In this document: positions 25,444 to 31,810 of the stretch, piece after piece
Layout: each line of letters starts with the position of its first letter
How positions within the stretch are numbered: the stretch's first letter is position 1
Virus record (IMG/VR): IMGVR_UViG_3300034050_000139
Span: 1 to 42,839 of that record
Source: a virus
DNA length: 42,839 nucleotides
Direction: 5' to 3' (one strand)
The notes under the pieces: generated by a model
The model's input: the letters and a program-made list of their open reading frames with translations, nothing else
What the model was told of the DNA's origin: nothing
The model's database searches: none
Position numbers and translations under genes: made by a program

Positions 25444-26610
25444 TTACACATTCTTGTCAAGCACGTTCATTATGGCCGCAGCTATACGACTCTTCGCAAT
25501 CTTCATGTATTCCTTATCGCGCTCTACGCCGATAAATTGAAAGCCCTCCAGCACCGCTGCCTTGCCGGTGCTACCGCTGCCCATGAAGGGATCGAGCACG
25601 ATACCCTCAGGAGGTGTAACGAGCCTGCATAGGTAGCGCATGAGGGCGGTGGGCTTGACGGTGGGGTGGTGGTTGCGGCGTTGCACTTGCTCTCGGTTAT
25701 CGCGCATCGGGGTAGCGGCGGCTTCACTGTAAACATCCCGCCCTTCCAACCCCTCGCATCCCTCGTCCCGATCCTTCTTGCTGGCTTTAGGCACATAAAA
25801 AAAACGTGATGCTGAACCTTGCTTATCAGATGGAAACAACCCCACCACCTCGTCGCTGCCGTCGTGGATTAGGTTGGCTGGCCAGCGGCCAATAGTTTGA
25901 GTTGTTTCACCAGTTTCTTTTTGAGGAACTCCAACAGCTTTTTCTCCTATTGATTTCCCTCCAACAACCGTGGCTAATCGTTGTGTAATCGTTTCCGTTC
26001 CTACCCTGCACCCATCCACATTGATCGCCCCCGTCCCATGCGCCAGCACGTTTGCCGCTACCGTCTTTTCACCGAGAGGCTTGCGGGCTACGGTGATTGG
26101 CTCCAGCGCGGGCTTGAGGGCGGTTCCCCAGCCTTGCCATTGCTTGGCGGCTTTGGTGGAGGGGGTAGTGATGTTTTTAATTATTTCTGTTTCTTTGCCT
26201 AGTATTCCACCGCTTCTTCCTGATCGTGAATAAGTATCAACTACTTCACGATCTGCCCCCGCCGCCTTGTCAATAGCCTTGCTCACATCCAGCGACTTCG
26301 GGAACCCACTCCCATACACCCAAGCAATCATGTCCCGAATCTCAAAACCCGCATCCTCAATCCTTACCGCCATCCGATGCTGCGTCCTCGTCCCCGCAAA
26401 AGCCAGTAAATGCCCACCCGGCTTCAACACCCTTAAACACTCCTTCCACACCTCAACACTCGGCACATCGTAATCCCACTTCTTCCCCATGAAACTCAAC
26501 CCATACGGAGGGTCAGTCACCACACTATCAACACTATTGTCAGGCAACTCCCGCAACCGCTCTAAGCAGTCTCCCAACATCAACGATACACTACTTGCGC
26601 TCTCAGTCAT
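25444..26610 (-). CDS. Orphan DNA methyltransferase, N6-adenine/N4-cytosine, beta-class order, 388 aa
   Basis: The catalytic motif IV DPPYGL is near the N-terminus (D33) and the SAM-binding motif I DPFMGSGST near the C-terminus (from residue 340). This order is the beta class of N6-adenine or N4-cytosine methyltransferases; the variable stretch between them (about 105-290) should hold target recognition. LKPGGHLLAFAG follows motif IV as usual. No restriction enzyme is nearby, so it probably protects phage DNA or marks it. ATG 26610 is used; the frame continues upstream only from a TTG. It is the most upstream gene of the minus-strand block. Confidence 0.88.
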   Translation of the reverse strand: MTESASSVSLMLGDCLERLRELPDNSVDSVVTDPPYGLSFMGKKWDYDVPSVEVWKECLRVLKPGGHLLAFAGTRTQHRMAVRIEDAGFEIRDMIAWVYGSGFPKSLDVSKAIDKAAGADREVVDTYSRSGRSGGILGKETEIIKNITTPSTKAAKQWQGWGTALKPALEPITVARKPLGEKTVAANVLAHGTGAINVDGCRVGTETITQRLATVVGGKSIGEKAVGVPQKETGETTQTIGRWPANLIHDGSDEVVGLFPSDKQGSASRFFYVPKASKKDRDEGCEGLEGRDVYSEAAATPMRDNREQVQRRNHHPTVKPTALMRYLCRLVTPPEGIVLDPFMGSGSTGKAAVLEGFQFIGVERDKEYMKIAKSRIAAAIMNVLDKNV

Positions 26611-26764
26611 GCTCCCAACTAGCCGCAAAGAACCAATCCGTCAAGCCCCTTTGGCAAAAAATTGTCTGGCAGGCTTATCGCTCAGGATTTTTCACCGCGC
26701 AAGAAATTCCAACCCCCTCCCCCCCTACTGCGACCGCGTCTCATTAGCAACGTGAGAATCCCAA

Positions 26765-26869
26765 CGCTCGTTTGAATCCATCGTTCGATTGAAACATCCG
26801 TTTGATACGCGCCGATACCTTAGTGCCTGGCTAATGTATCGCGCCATGTTAAACGCTCGTTTGAATCAC
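26765..26869. repeat. Cluster of operator-like repeats, consensus CGYTCGWTTGAAWC
   Basis: Copies: CGCTCGTTTGAATCC (26765-26779), CGTTCGATTGAAACA (26782-26796), a shorter CCGTTTGATACG (26798-26809), and CGCTCGTTTGAATCAC (26854-26869). The first three start about 17 nt apart. A further weak match, CGCTTTGAATTG, lies near 26970. Short spaced repeats between divergent gene blocks look like binding sites for a regulator. No obvious repressor gene is present. Confidence 0.5.
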
Positions 26870-27071
26870 CCGCTTGCCTAGCTTGTCGCACGTAGCTTGC
26901 ACCTGCTTATTTGTTGCGCTTGTGCATTGCCGTGCCAAGTGACCTGATAGAGAGATGATAGATCAAAATCGCTTTGAATTGCCCGGCCTTGCCATGGTCC
27001 CAGAATCACACCCGATGCGTCAGAAACGATCCTCGTGCCATGTCAGCGGAATGTTCATAAATACAGAAAAC

Positions 27072-27101
27072 TTGACATCTTTTTAAAAACCTGATTAAAA
27101 T
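27072..27101 (+). promoter_or_regulatory. Early promoter, TTGACA-18-TAAAAT
   Basis: A perfect -35 TTGACA (27072-27077) is followed after 18 nt by TAAAAT (27096-27101), giving a strong sigma-70-like promoter pointing at the plus-strand early genes. The palindrome CCTCCGGAGG (27103-27112) sits at the expected start site, and the inverted repeat GAGTC-6-GACTC (27121-27136) lies just inside the transcript. Both could be operators. The first gene is more than 400 nt downstream. Confidence 0.65.
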
Positions 27102-27544
27102 TCCTCCGGAGGACGAGACGGAGTCGATTCTGACTCTGCTAGTGTGCGCGTTGAAGATATCCTGCGTCTTGTGGGAATGGATTTCACCGGGCTTGATTCG
27201 TGGCATTTCCCAGAGCCGTTCCGGGTGATTGCCCTTGCTTGCTCTTCCCTAGTCCCCGCTAAATCCCGACAAGCGACCAATAAGGAGCTACGCTAGACGC
27301 TGTGCCATCCTCTTAGAGTCCGAGGCGGCGTCTTTTGTACTAGGTTCTTTGCCTGCGTTCCGGCTCGTTTGCTCGTGGTCCGGCTTTCCCGGTAATTGTG
27401 AATCCCTTGTATTTCCTGGGTTCGTGGCTTGTCTTGAAAGTATTTTCGCTTTTTGTGAACTTTTTCTCGCCAATGGGAATCCGGTGGGATAAGTTCTTCT
27501 CAGTTGGCCGCCGCGCCGCTCTTAGCCTCTGACCTTATACATCA

Positions 27545-27723
27545 TGACTGCCATACCTAAAACCGCTTGGATTATTTCCCGCTGCACGCCCTGCGAGAGC
27601 GTGACTGTTCACACATTCGCCTCTGAGTACGAAGCCTTATCTGCCTGCAAGACGCTAATCCGCATGTCCTCCTCGGAGCGTGAGTACTGGTACGAGGTAT
27701 CTGAGCTGATCGAGTTTGCATAA
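27545..27723 (+). CDS. Candidate small gene of about 59 aa, frame uncertain
   Basis: The frame ending at TAA 27721-27723 reads like a real short protein (RCTPCESVTVHTFASEYEAL ... SSSEREYWYEVSELIEFA) and lies in the expected place for a first early gene. However, by my count the only nearby ATG (27545-27547) is one base out of frame with that stop, with the shift falling in an A-run near 27560. Either the gene starts at GTG 27601, or a base is missing in the assembly, or it is a pseudogene. Confidence 0.4.
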
Positions 27724-27747
27724 TCACACACACACACACACAAAACC

Positions 27748-27984
27748 ATGAAAACATACGACGAAAAAGCTGAATCAGTATTGAATCACAAAAACTGGAC
27801 GGGTCTTTCACTTGCCGAGCTAGTTGACGCCGGGAGGATTTCGCCAAGCGAACACAAGGTGATCTGGTCGTTCACGACTGCCACGCTTGGAGATCCTGCC
27901 GACATGGCCGAATGGCAGGAAATGAGAAAGGTGGACAAGCTGGTCACAGAGAAGCTGATTGCATTGGAAGGGGGGGCAAAGTGA
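27748..27984 (+). CDS. Small early protein of unknown function, 78 aa
   Basis: A helical 78-aa protein (MKTYDEKAESVLNHKNWTGL, then AELVDAGRISPSEHKVIWSF) ending LEGGAK. No known domain. It follows a CA-dinucleotide run (27725-27742) that forms the leader. Its last codons belong to a 30-nt repeat (27964-27993) that also carries a Shine-Dalgarno-like AAGGGGGGG and the GTG of the next gene, so the two are coupled. Confidence 0.7.
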   Translation: MKTYDEKAESVLNHKNWTGLSLAELVDAGRISPSEHKVIWSFTTATLGDPADMAEWQEMRKVDKLVTEKLIALEGGAK

Positions 27985-27993
27985 ATCCCTCAA
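27964..27993 (+). repeat. 30-nt direct repeat at a gene junction, copy 1
   Basis: Thirty bases running from TTGGAAGGGGGGG to GAATCCCTCAA recur exactly at 28197-28226. Each copy spans the end of one gene (coding LEGGAK), a Shine-Dalgarno-like G run, and the GTG start plus first codons (MNPS) of the next gene. Confidence 0.85.
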
Positions 27994-28217
27994 GCAAAGC
28001 CGGGCAAATAGCCATGTGCTACGATGCGAGCCGTCATGCCACAATCCAAGGCATGGTCAAATTCATTGCCGGACTAAATGCGGAACGGTCCGTGCTTGTC
28101 TCTAAATGGCGGGAAAATGGCGGGAATGATTCTGGCTGGCTGGCTATTGAAGAGCTAGACAAGGTGATTGACTCTCAGGAAAACGTCCTTATGAGCTTGG
28201 AAGGGGGGGCAAAGTGA
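27981..28217 (+). CDS. Small early protein of unknown function, 78 aa, GTG start
   Basis: The GTG at 27981-27983 overlaps the stop of the previous gene (GTGA) and is preceded by a G-rich ribosome-binding-like run, which decides this start over an earlier non-ATG codon inside the upstream gene. The protein (MNPSSKAGQIAMCYDASRHA ... VDKVIDSQENV-like helix, ending LEGGAK) is helical with no known domain. It is the middle of three coupled genes joined by the 30-nt repeat. Confidence 0.7.
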   Translation: MNPSSKAGQIAMCYDASRHATIQGMVKFIAGLNAERSVLVSKWRENGGNDSGWLAIEELDKVIDSQENVLMSLEGGAK

Positions 28218-28226
28218 ATCCCTCAA
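28197..28226 (+). repeat. 30-nt direct repeat at a gene junction, copy 2
   Basis: Exact copy of 27964-27993, joining the 78-aa gene to the 48-aa membrane-protein gene in the same way: last codons, G-rich ribosome-binding-like run, GTG start, MNPS codons. Confidence 0.85.
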
Positions 28227-28360
28227 TCCTCATCATTCCCGCCGTCTTTTTCGTCGCAATGGTCGCAATCTTTGGCTGGCGCAAAGCACCGGGGATTTTC
28301 CTTGGAATCATGGCCGCCTGTGCCGTGATTTACTGCGCCGCCGCAATTATTCACGCTTAA
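28214..28360 (+). CDS. Tiny two-span membrane protein, 48 aa, GTG start
   Basis: GTG 28214-28216 overlaps the preceding stop. The protein has two hydrophobic stretches, SILIIPAVFFVAMVAIFGW and GIFLGIMAACAVIYCAAAII, with a short basic loop (RKAP) between, so it should sit in the inner membrane as a hairpin. Such early membrane peptides can act on host membrane functions or exclusion; nothing here says which. It is too short for a family assignment. Confidence 0.65.
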   Translation: MNPSILIIPAVFFVAMVAIFGWRKAPGIFLGIMAACAVIYCAAAIIHA

Positions 28361-28381
28361 AAGAATTAGAATTTAATTCTT
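28361..28381. other. AT-rich hairpin beside the iteron array
   Basis: AAGAATTA (28361-28368) pairs with TAATTCTT (28374-28381) around a 5-nt loop. It begins at the base after the stop of the 48-aa gene, has no T-run after it, and lies 34 nt before the first iteron. It could be an AT-rich unwinding element or a weak transcript end. Confidence 0.45.
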
Positions 28382-28415
28382 GAGTATCGGCAATTTTCCG
28401 CCATTCTCTCCACAA

Positions 28416-28574
28416 GACAAGCGCGGCCCGCGATGCAGGGCGATCAAAAGAAACATAACGACAGACGCGGCCCGCGATGCAGGGCTGATTCAATACCTAA
28501 AATAGACAAGCGTGGCCCGCGACGCAGGGCGAACTTCACAACAATATCGACAGACGTGACCCGCGATGCAGGGC
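28416..28574 (+). repeat. Four iteron-like 26-bp repeats, candidate replication origin
   Basis: Copies start at 28416, 28460, 28505 and 28549, so the period is 44-45 bp (about four helical turns). The core is GGCCCGCGAYGCAGGGC. The first eight bases alternate: copies 1 and 3 begin GACAAGCG, copies 2 and 4 GACAGACG. The spacers are A-rich and unrelated. Each copy contains a small dyad (CGYG-GCC-CGCG) in which the C-to-T change in copies 3 and 4 keeps a G-U pair. Spacing on one helix face plus the AT-rich flank suggests initiator binding sites. No homologous origin is recognised. Confidence 0.7.
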
Positions 28575-28608
28575 GAATCTCACAAATCAAATCAAAATAA
28601 ATCAAACT

Positions 28609-28974
28609 ATGAAAACGACACTCAGCACCTCAGATATCGCTCGCGCCCTTAAATCCGACGAAAATGCCGCTTGGACATGGAACGGGGCGAAAGCCTTGGC
28701 GGAATACTTGGAACAGCTTGAGGAGGAAACTGGCGAGGAAATGGAGCTAGACGTGTGCGCCATTCGCTGCGACTTCTCAGAGTCCGCGAGCTTGCAAGAT
28801 TGGCTGAAAGAATACCAAGGCGAAGATTGCCTTGCTGTTGCGCTTGAGCGTGCCGGAATTGACTTGGACGGCGACGAGGAAGACAAAGAAATTGACGATT
28901 TGATCCGTTCATTCATTCAAGATCATGGCACGGTAATCGAGTTTGACGGCGGTGTCATCGTTTCCTGCTTCTAA
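28609..28974 (+). CDS. Acidic conserved phage protein, 121 aa
   Basis: A strongly acidic protein (EYLEQLEEETGEEMELDV, CAIRCDFSESASLQDWLKEY, GIDLDGDEEDKEIDDLIRSF). The pattern ELDVxAIRCxxSE followed by SLQ and an acidic tail is one I recognise from a widespread family of small phage proteins of unknown function. The acidity suggests DNA mimicry, but that is speculation. It is the first gene after the iteron array; its ATG has an A-rich leader and no Shine-Dalgarno. Confidence 0.72.
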   Translation: MKTTLSTSDIARALKSDENAAWTWNGAKALAEYLEQLEEETGEEMELDVCAIRCDFSESASLQDWLKEYQGEDCLAVALERAGIDLDGDEEDKEIDDLIRSFIQDHGTVIEFDGGVIVSCF

Positions 28975-28984
28975 ATCCAAACCC

Positions 28985-29005
28985 GGCGAGGTTCGACCCC
29001 TCGCC
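28985..29005 (+). other. tRNA T-arm-like hairpin
   Basis: GGCGAGG (28985-28991) pairs with CCTCGCC (28999-29005) around the loop TTCGACC, which matches the tRNA T-loop consensus TTCRANY at the right size. It starts 11 nt past a stop codon. No acceptor, anticodon or D arm surrounds it, so it is not a tRNA. It may be a transcript end, a T-loop mimic, or a tRNA-derived remnant. Confidence 0.5.
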
Positions 29006-29024
29006 AATACTTCAAATCAAAACG

Positions 29025-29207
29025 ATGACACTTCAAGAACAATTCAAAAGCGGAATGAAAAGCGGGGAGTTTCCGCATGCAGAAAACACCCTGAAAGCAA
29101 TTCGGGCCGTCACCAGAAAAGACACAGAGCCGCACGTCCGGGCTTACTGGTCGGGGTATCTATGCAAGCTCACATTCCGCCAGATCGACGACGCTTGCTC
29201 ACCATAA
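29025..29207 (+). CDS. Small protein of unknown function, 60 aa
   Basis: A 60-aa, mainly helical protein (MTLQEQFKSGMKSGEFPHAE ... RAYWSGYLCKLTFRQIDDAC). No known domain. The leader TCAAATCAAAACG before ATG matches the A-rich leaders of neighbouring genes. An overlapping longer frame in another phase looks like noise. Confidence 0.55.
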   Translation: MTLQEQFKSGMKSGEFPHAENTLKAIRAVTRKDTEPHVRAYWSGYLCKLTFRQIDDACSP

Positions 29208-29276
29208 ATTCCGAAACGCTGAGAAGCGTCTTGCGGTAATTCCGCAACTGATGAGGAAAACAAACAAAACGAAACC

Positions 29277-29561
29277 ATGACACACACACACACACCCGGT
29301 CCTTGGCACATCACAGATGAGGGAAGCCAGATTGTTGTCCAGACATTTTCCGATCACCCCACTGGCACTTTGGCAAGAATCTACAGGGTGGATGAATTGG
29401 CACATTCTGACGCTCGCCTTATTTCCGCCGCGCCGGAATTACTTGAGGCCCTGCAAATGCTCATGCCACAGGAACCACGGGAAGCTGACAGCTACGACCG
29501 CGCAATGTGGGACAACGCCAGAGCCGCAATCGCAAAAGCAACCGGAAAGGTGGACGCATGA
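29277..29561 (+). CDS. Conserved phage protein of the HTPGPW...DARLIxAAPELLEAL family, 94 aa
   Basis: Residues 4-11 (HTHTPGPWH), then DARLISAAPELLEALQ near 46-61 and ARAAIAKATG near the end, are the signature of a very common small phage protein of unknown function, usually in early or accessory regions. Length is typical. The leader carries AAACAAACAAAAC. Its stop overlaps the ATG of the next gene, with GGAAAGGTGG acting as a Shine-Dalgarno-like run. Confidence 0.8.
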   Translation: MTHTHTPGPWHITDEGSQIVVQTFSDHPTGTLARIYRVDELAHSDARLISAAPELLEALQMLMPQEPREADSYDRAMWDNARAAIAKATGKVDA

Positions 29562-29881
29562 AACAAATCACAAGCAAACAGGCGGAAAAGCTCGCCTTGA
29601 TGGACGACAACAAGCTCAAATATGAAATTGAATACTGCCAACAAGATTGGATCATCAAAAATGCAAGATTCATTGCAGACATCGAAACCAAACGATCTGA
29701 CAAAACTCTATTCGGGGAATGGCCTAAAGGCTGGAAAGCCCAAATGGTTAAAGATTCCGTTGAAATTGCTAAGGCGGCTCTATTATCCAGATTCCTGCGT
29801 GACGAATGCAAGCAATTGGACGGCGCGATCTGGCTGGGAAACTGGCAAATGATTCAAGATCTTGAAAGGGGGGACGCATGA
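29558..29881 (+). CDS. Unknown helical early protein, 107 aa
   Basis: ATG 29558 overlaps the preceding stop (ATGA) and is used instead of an earlier non-ATG codon. The protein is helical and charged (KQITSKQAEKLALMDDNKLK; KDSVEIAKAALLSRFLRDEC) with no known domain. Its last bases include an AAGGGGGG run that can serve as the ribosome-binding site for the next gene, again overlapping by ATGA. Confidence 0.68.
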   Translation: MKQITSKQAEKLALMDDNKLKYEIEYCQQDWIIKNARFIADIETKRSDKTLFGEWPKGWKAQMVKDSVEIAKAALLSRFLRDECKQLDGAIWLGNWQMIQDLERGDA

Positions 29882-30258
29882 AATTTGCCTGCTCACGATG
29901 CGGGAGCCGTAATTGGCCCGATCCTGAGAGTTCTTGCCCGCTATGCAATGACGGGAGGGAAGAACCCTGCGAAGACCCTGAAGGCCCCTTGTGGGCGCGA
30001 GAACAGGCCCTTGAGAGGTTCACTCGTGAGGGATGCTGGTTTACTTCCGCTCAAAGGTGGTGGGATTTGATCGACAAGCAAACCGACGAGCAGCAAACGC
30101 CGGAAACGATGGCGGAAAGGCTGGCATGGCTTCACACGGAGGCTTGCAGGGACGCATGGGAAGACATGGAAAAATCACCTTCGCATTTCGCATGGGCGGA
30201 CGCTTGCGCCCTCGCAGGATTTGACATGGCAAAACACTACAGAAAAACAAACCAATAG
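29878..30258 (+). CDS. Zinc-ribbon-like early protein, 126 aa
   Basis: Two CxxC pairs near the N-terminus, CSRC (C5, C8) and CPLC (C20, C23), suit one structural zinc site. The rest is helical with many Trp residues (AQRWWDLIDKQ, RLAWLHTEACRDAWEDME). No catalytic motif is visible. It could be a small nucleic-acid or protein-binding factor. It is coupled to the upstream gene through an ATGA overlap. Confidence 0.65.
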   Translation: MKFACSRCGSRNWPDPESSCPLCNDGREEPCEDPEGPLWAREQALERFTREGCWFTSAQRWWDLIDKQTDEQQTPETMAERLAWLHTEACRDAWEDMEKSPSHFAWADACALAGFDMAKHYRKTNQ

Positions 30259-30270
30259 AAAACAAACAAA

Positions 30271-30510
30271 ATGAGAAAAACTAAAAGTGAAAGCAGCAAC
30301 CAATACGGGCAGGGGGACGTGAGCCTTTGCGTTTTACGCGCAAAATGGAAACAGGAAAATGGGGTGCGGAAGAGCATTGAGCCGACTCTTTTCATTTCAG
30401 GGGCTTATGGTGGAATCAGTCGGAAGTTTGCCGCTGGAATCATTCGCCAATTCCGGCGAACCGACACGGGAATCAAAAACCTCGGAAATGCCAACAATAC
30501 AGGGAAATGA
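30271..30510 (+). CDS. Small basic early protein of unknown function, 79 aa
   Basis: A basic 79-aa protein (SLCVLRAKWKQENGVRKSIE, then GGISRKFAAGIIRQFRRTDT). No known domain. Its leader AAAACAAACAAA-ATG is the recurring start context of this region. Its stop overlaps the ATG of the DnaA-domain-like gene (ATGA), so the two are probably made together. Confidence 0.6.
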   Translation: MRKTKSESSNQYGQGDVSLCVLRAKWKQENGVRKSIEPTLFISGAYGGISRKFAAGIIRQFRRTDTGIKNLGNANNTGK

Positions 30511-30836
30511 TTACCAATTTCAACAGGCTTTTAAGCGAAACCGCCGATGTTTTCGGGGTTTCCCCTGAGGACATCTTAGGACCGAAAAGGACAAAATACG
30601 CATCCTTGGCTCGTCATGTCGTCATGGCGTGCTGGTCAGATTACCACCCATATCAGGACACTGCGAACCGTTGCAACAGGACTTGTCACAGCACGGTGAT
30701 ATGGGCGCGGCAGAGGATCTTGAACGAAGCCGAAATGAACGTTTCATTTGCCAAGATGCTTGCAACTATTTCAAGCCGCTGCCAATACGGAGCCGAACAG
30801 GAACCCGAAAAAAAAGAGAAACAAATTGAAATTTGA
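30507..30836 (+). CDS. DnaA domain IV-like DNA-binding protein, 109 aa
   Basis: Residues ~13-75 follow the pattern of the DnaA C-terminal DNA-binding domain: FGVSPEDILGPKRTKYASLARHVVM-type first helices and a CHSTVIWARQRIL signature helix in place of the usual DHTTV-LHA. No AAA+ ATPase part is present. It may bind DnaA-box-like sites or the nearby iterons and recruit or block host initiation. Whether it acts as initiator or as competitor of host DnaA cannot be told. The C-terminus is a short charged tail. Confidence 0.68.
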   Translation: MITNFNRLLSETADVFGVSPEDILGPKRTKYASLARHVVMACWSDYHPYQDTANRCNRTCHSTVIWARQRILNEAEMNVSFAKMLATISSRCQYGAEQEPEKKEKQIEI

Positions 30837-30907
30837 GCTTGAACCCGGATCGAACCCGGCTAAAACGAACACGCATTCAGCACAAAACAAAACGAAAACA
30901 AATAAAT

Positions 30908-31543
30908 ATGCAACTAGAACACAGCACGCCTGAATTGTTCGCCGCCCTTGCAAAAATGCAGGGAGAGGTGGAAAACGCAACAAAAGGGAGCGTCAACCCA
31001 CACTTCAAGAGCCGATATGCGGACTTAGCGGAGGTTTTGAATACCGTCCGCCCGGTGATGGCTGCAAACGGTCTAAGCGTTATTCAGTCGCCGTCATTCG
31101 ATGGAACCAAGGTTAGCGTTACGACGACGATTTGCCATGCAAGCGGCGGATACGTTAGCGGTGAAATCTCATGCGTCCCGGCAAAACATGACGGGCAAGG
31201 CGTTGGAGCGGCCACAACCTACCTTAGGCGCTATGCCCTCGCCGCATTCGCAGGAGTCGCACAGGAGGACGACGACGGGCAATCGGCTACGACTACGCAG
31301 CGGGTCGCTTATCCTAAAATCACGCCGGGCCAAGTGTCCTCGATCAAAAGCGATTTGGACGAACTAGCAATTGACGAGGCCGCATTTTTGAAGCATTACG
31401 GCGTGACGACAATTGCTGAAATCACAACAGACAAGGTTTCGCTCATTGACAGGGCTTTTGCAGCCAAGCGGAAACCAAAAACAACACCCGAAAGCCTCAA
31501 CGCTACTTTCGAGGCGATAGCTAAAAACATTAAGACGAACTGA
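30908..31543 (+). CDS. erf: ERF-family single-strand annealing protein, 211 aa
   Basis: The N-terminal half has the ERF signature: KGSVNPHFKSRYADLAEVLN, RPVMAANGLSVIQSPSF, and AATTYLRRYALAAFAGVAQ near residue 105, followed by an acidic patch. ERF proteins anneal complementary single strands during phage recombination and genome circularisation. The ATG at 30908 is preceded by AACAAATAAAT. Downstream in the same operon lie the exonuclease, SSB-like protein and resolvase that would complete the pathway. Confidence 0.9.
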   Translation: MQLEHSTPELFAALAKMQGEVENATKGSVNPHFKSRYADLAEVLNTVRPVMAANGLSVIQSPSFDGTKVSVTTTICHASGGYVSGEISCVPAKHDGQGVGAATTYLRRYALAAFAGVAQEDDDGQSATTTQRVAYPKITPGQVSSIKSDLDELAIDEAAFLKHYGVTTIAEITTDKVSLIDRAFAAKRKPKTTPESLNATFEAIAKNIKTN

Positions 31544-31546
31544 ATC

Positions 31547-31699
31547 ATGAGAACCTATTACGACCCAGAAGACGACAGTTTCTGCGAGAAATACGACCGC
31601 TACGAGCGGCTGCTGGACCTCGCAGACCACCTCCGCGACGAGGCGAAAGACCGAGAGGTCGAGGACGCCGAACCTGAACAATTTCGCGGTATCGAGTGA
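31547..31699 (+). CDS. Small acidic protein, 50 aa
   Basis: A 50-aa, highly charged protein (MRTYYDPEDDSFCEKYDRYE ... DEAKDREVEDAEPEQFRGIE) starting 3 nt after the ERF stop. No known domain. The strong acidity and tight spacing suggest a genuine small gene. A structured, gene-free stretch follows. Confidence 0.58.
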   Translation: MRTYYDPEDDSFCEKYDRYERLLDLADHLRDEAKDREVEDAEPEQFRGIE

Positions 31700-31711
31700 T
31701 GCCGCAAAAAT

Positions 31712-31785
31712 CCTCCCGTGCTCAAGTGAGCGGCGGATTATGACACTTATCTTGTGGGAGTGGGAGTCATAGACGCAGCGGGAGG
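31712..31785 (+). ncRNA. Candidate structured RNA element, about 74 nt
   Basis: Outer stem: CCTCCCG-t-GCT (31712-31722) with AGCGGGAGG (31777-31785), one bulge. Inner stem: TATGAC (31739-31744) with GTCATA (31766-31771). A small hairpin GCTC-AAGT-GAGC starts at 31720. The element lies in a 110-nt gap in an otherwise gapless operon, before the 32-aa gene. It has no T-run, so it is not an ordinary terminator. It could be a regulatory leader or processed RNA. I recognise no known class. Confidence 0.5.
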
Positions 31786-31810
31786 AACCAACTTAACCAA
31801 AACAAACGAA

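Larger units (their letters stand above)
26611..27544. other. Non-coding control region between divergent blocks
   Basis: About 930 bases lie between the minus-strand methyltransferase and the first plus-strand genes. I see no convincing gene: the frames open on the minus strand begin at non-ATG codons and have no leader or coding character. The region holds a C-rich run (26712-26725), TTTGA-type repeats (26765-26869), and the early promoter with palindromes (27072-27136), followed by a long untranslated leader. It is the natural place for divergent transcription control. Confidence 0.7.

Noticed and set aside
26610-26650. TTGACG-17-TAGTTG as a promoter for the methyltransferase
   Set aside because: The -10 is very poor and would place the transcript start at or inside the first codons.
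27006-27473. Minus-strand frames in the control region (three, 61-66 aa)
   Set aside because: They lack good ATG starts and leaders, the products are low in hydrophobic core residues, and they overlap the early promoter and leader.
28416-28574. Repeat array as a CRISPR
   Set aside because: Spacers are only 18-19 nt, A-rich and alike in composition; four copies, alternating sequence variants and no cas genes.
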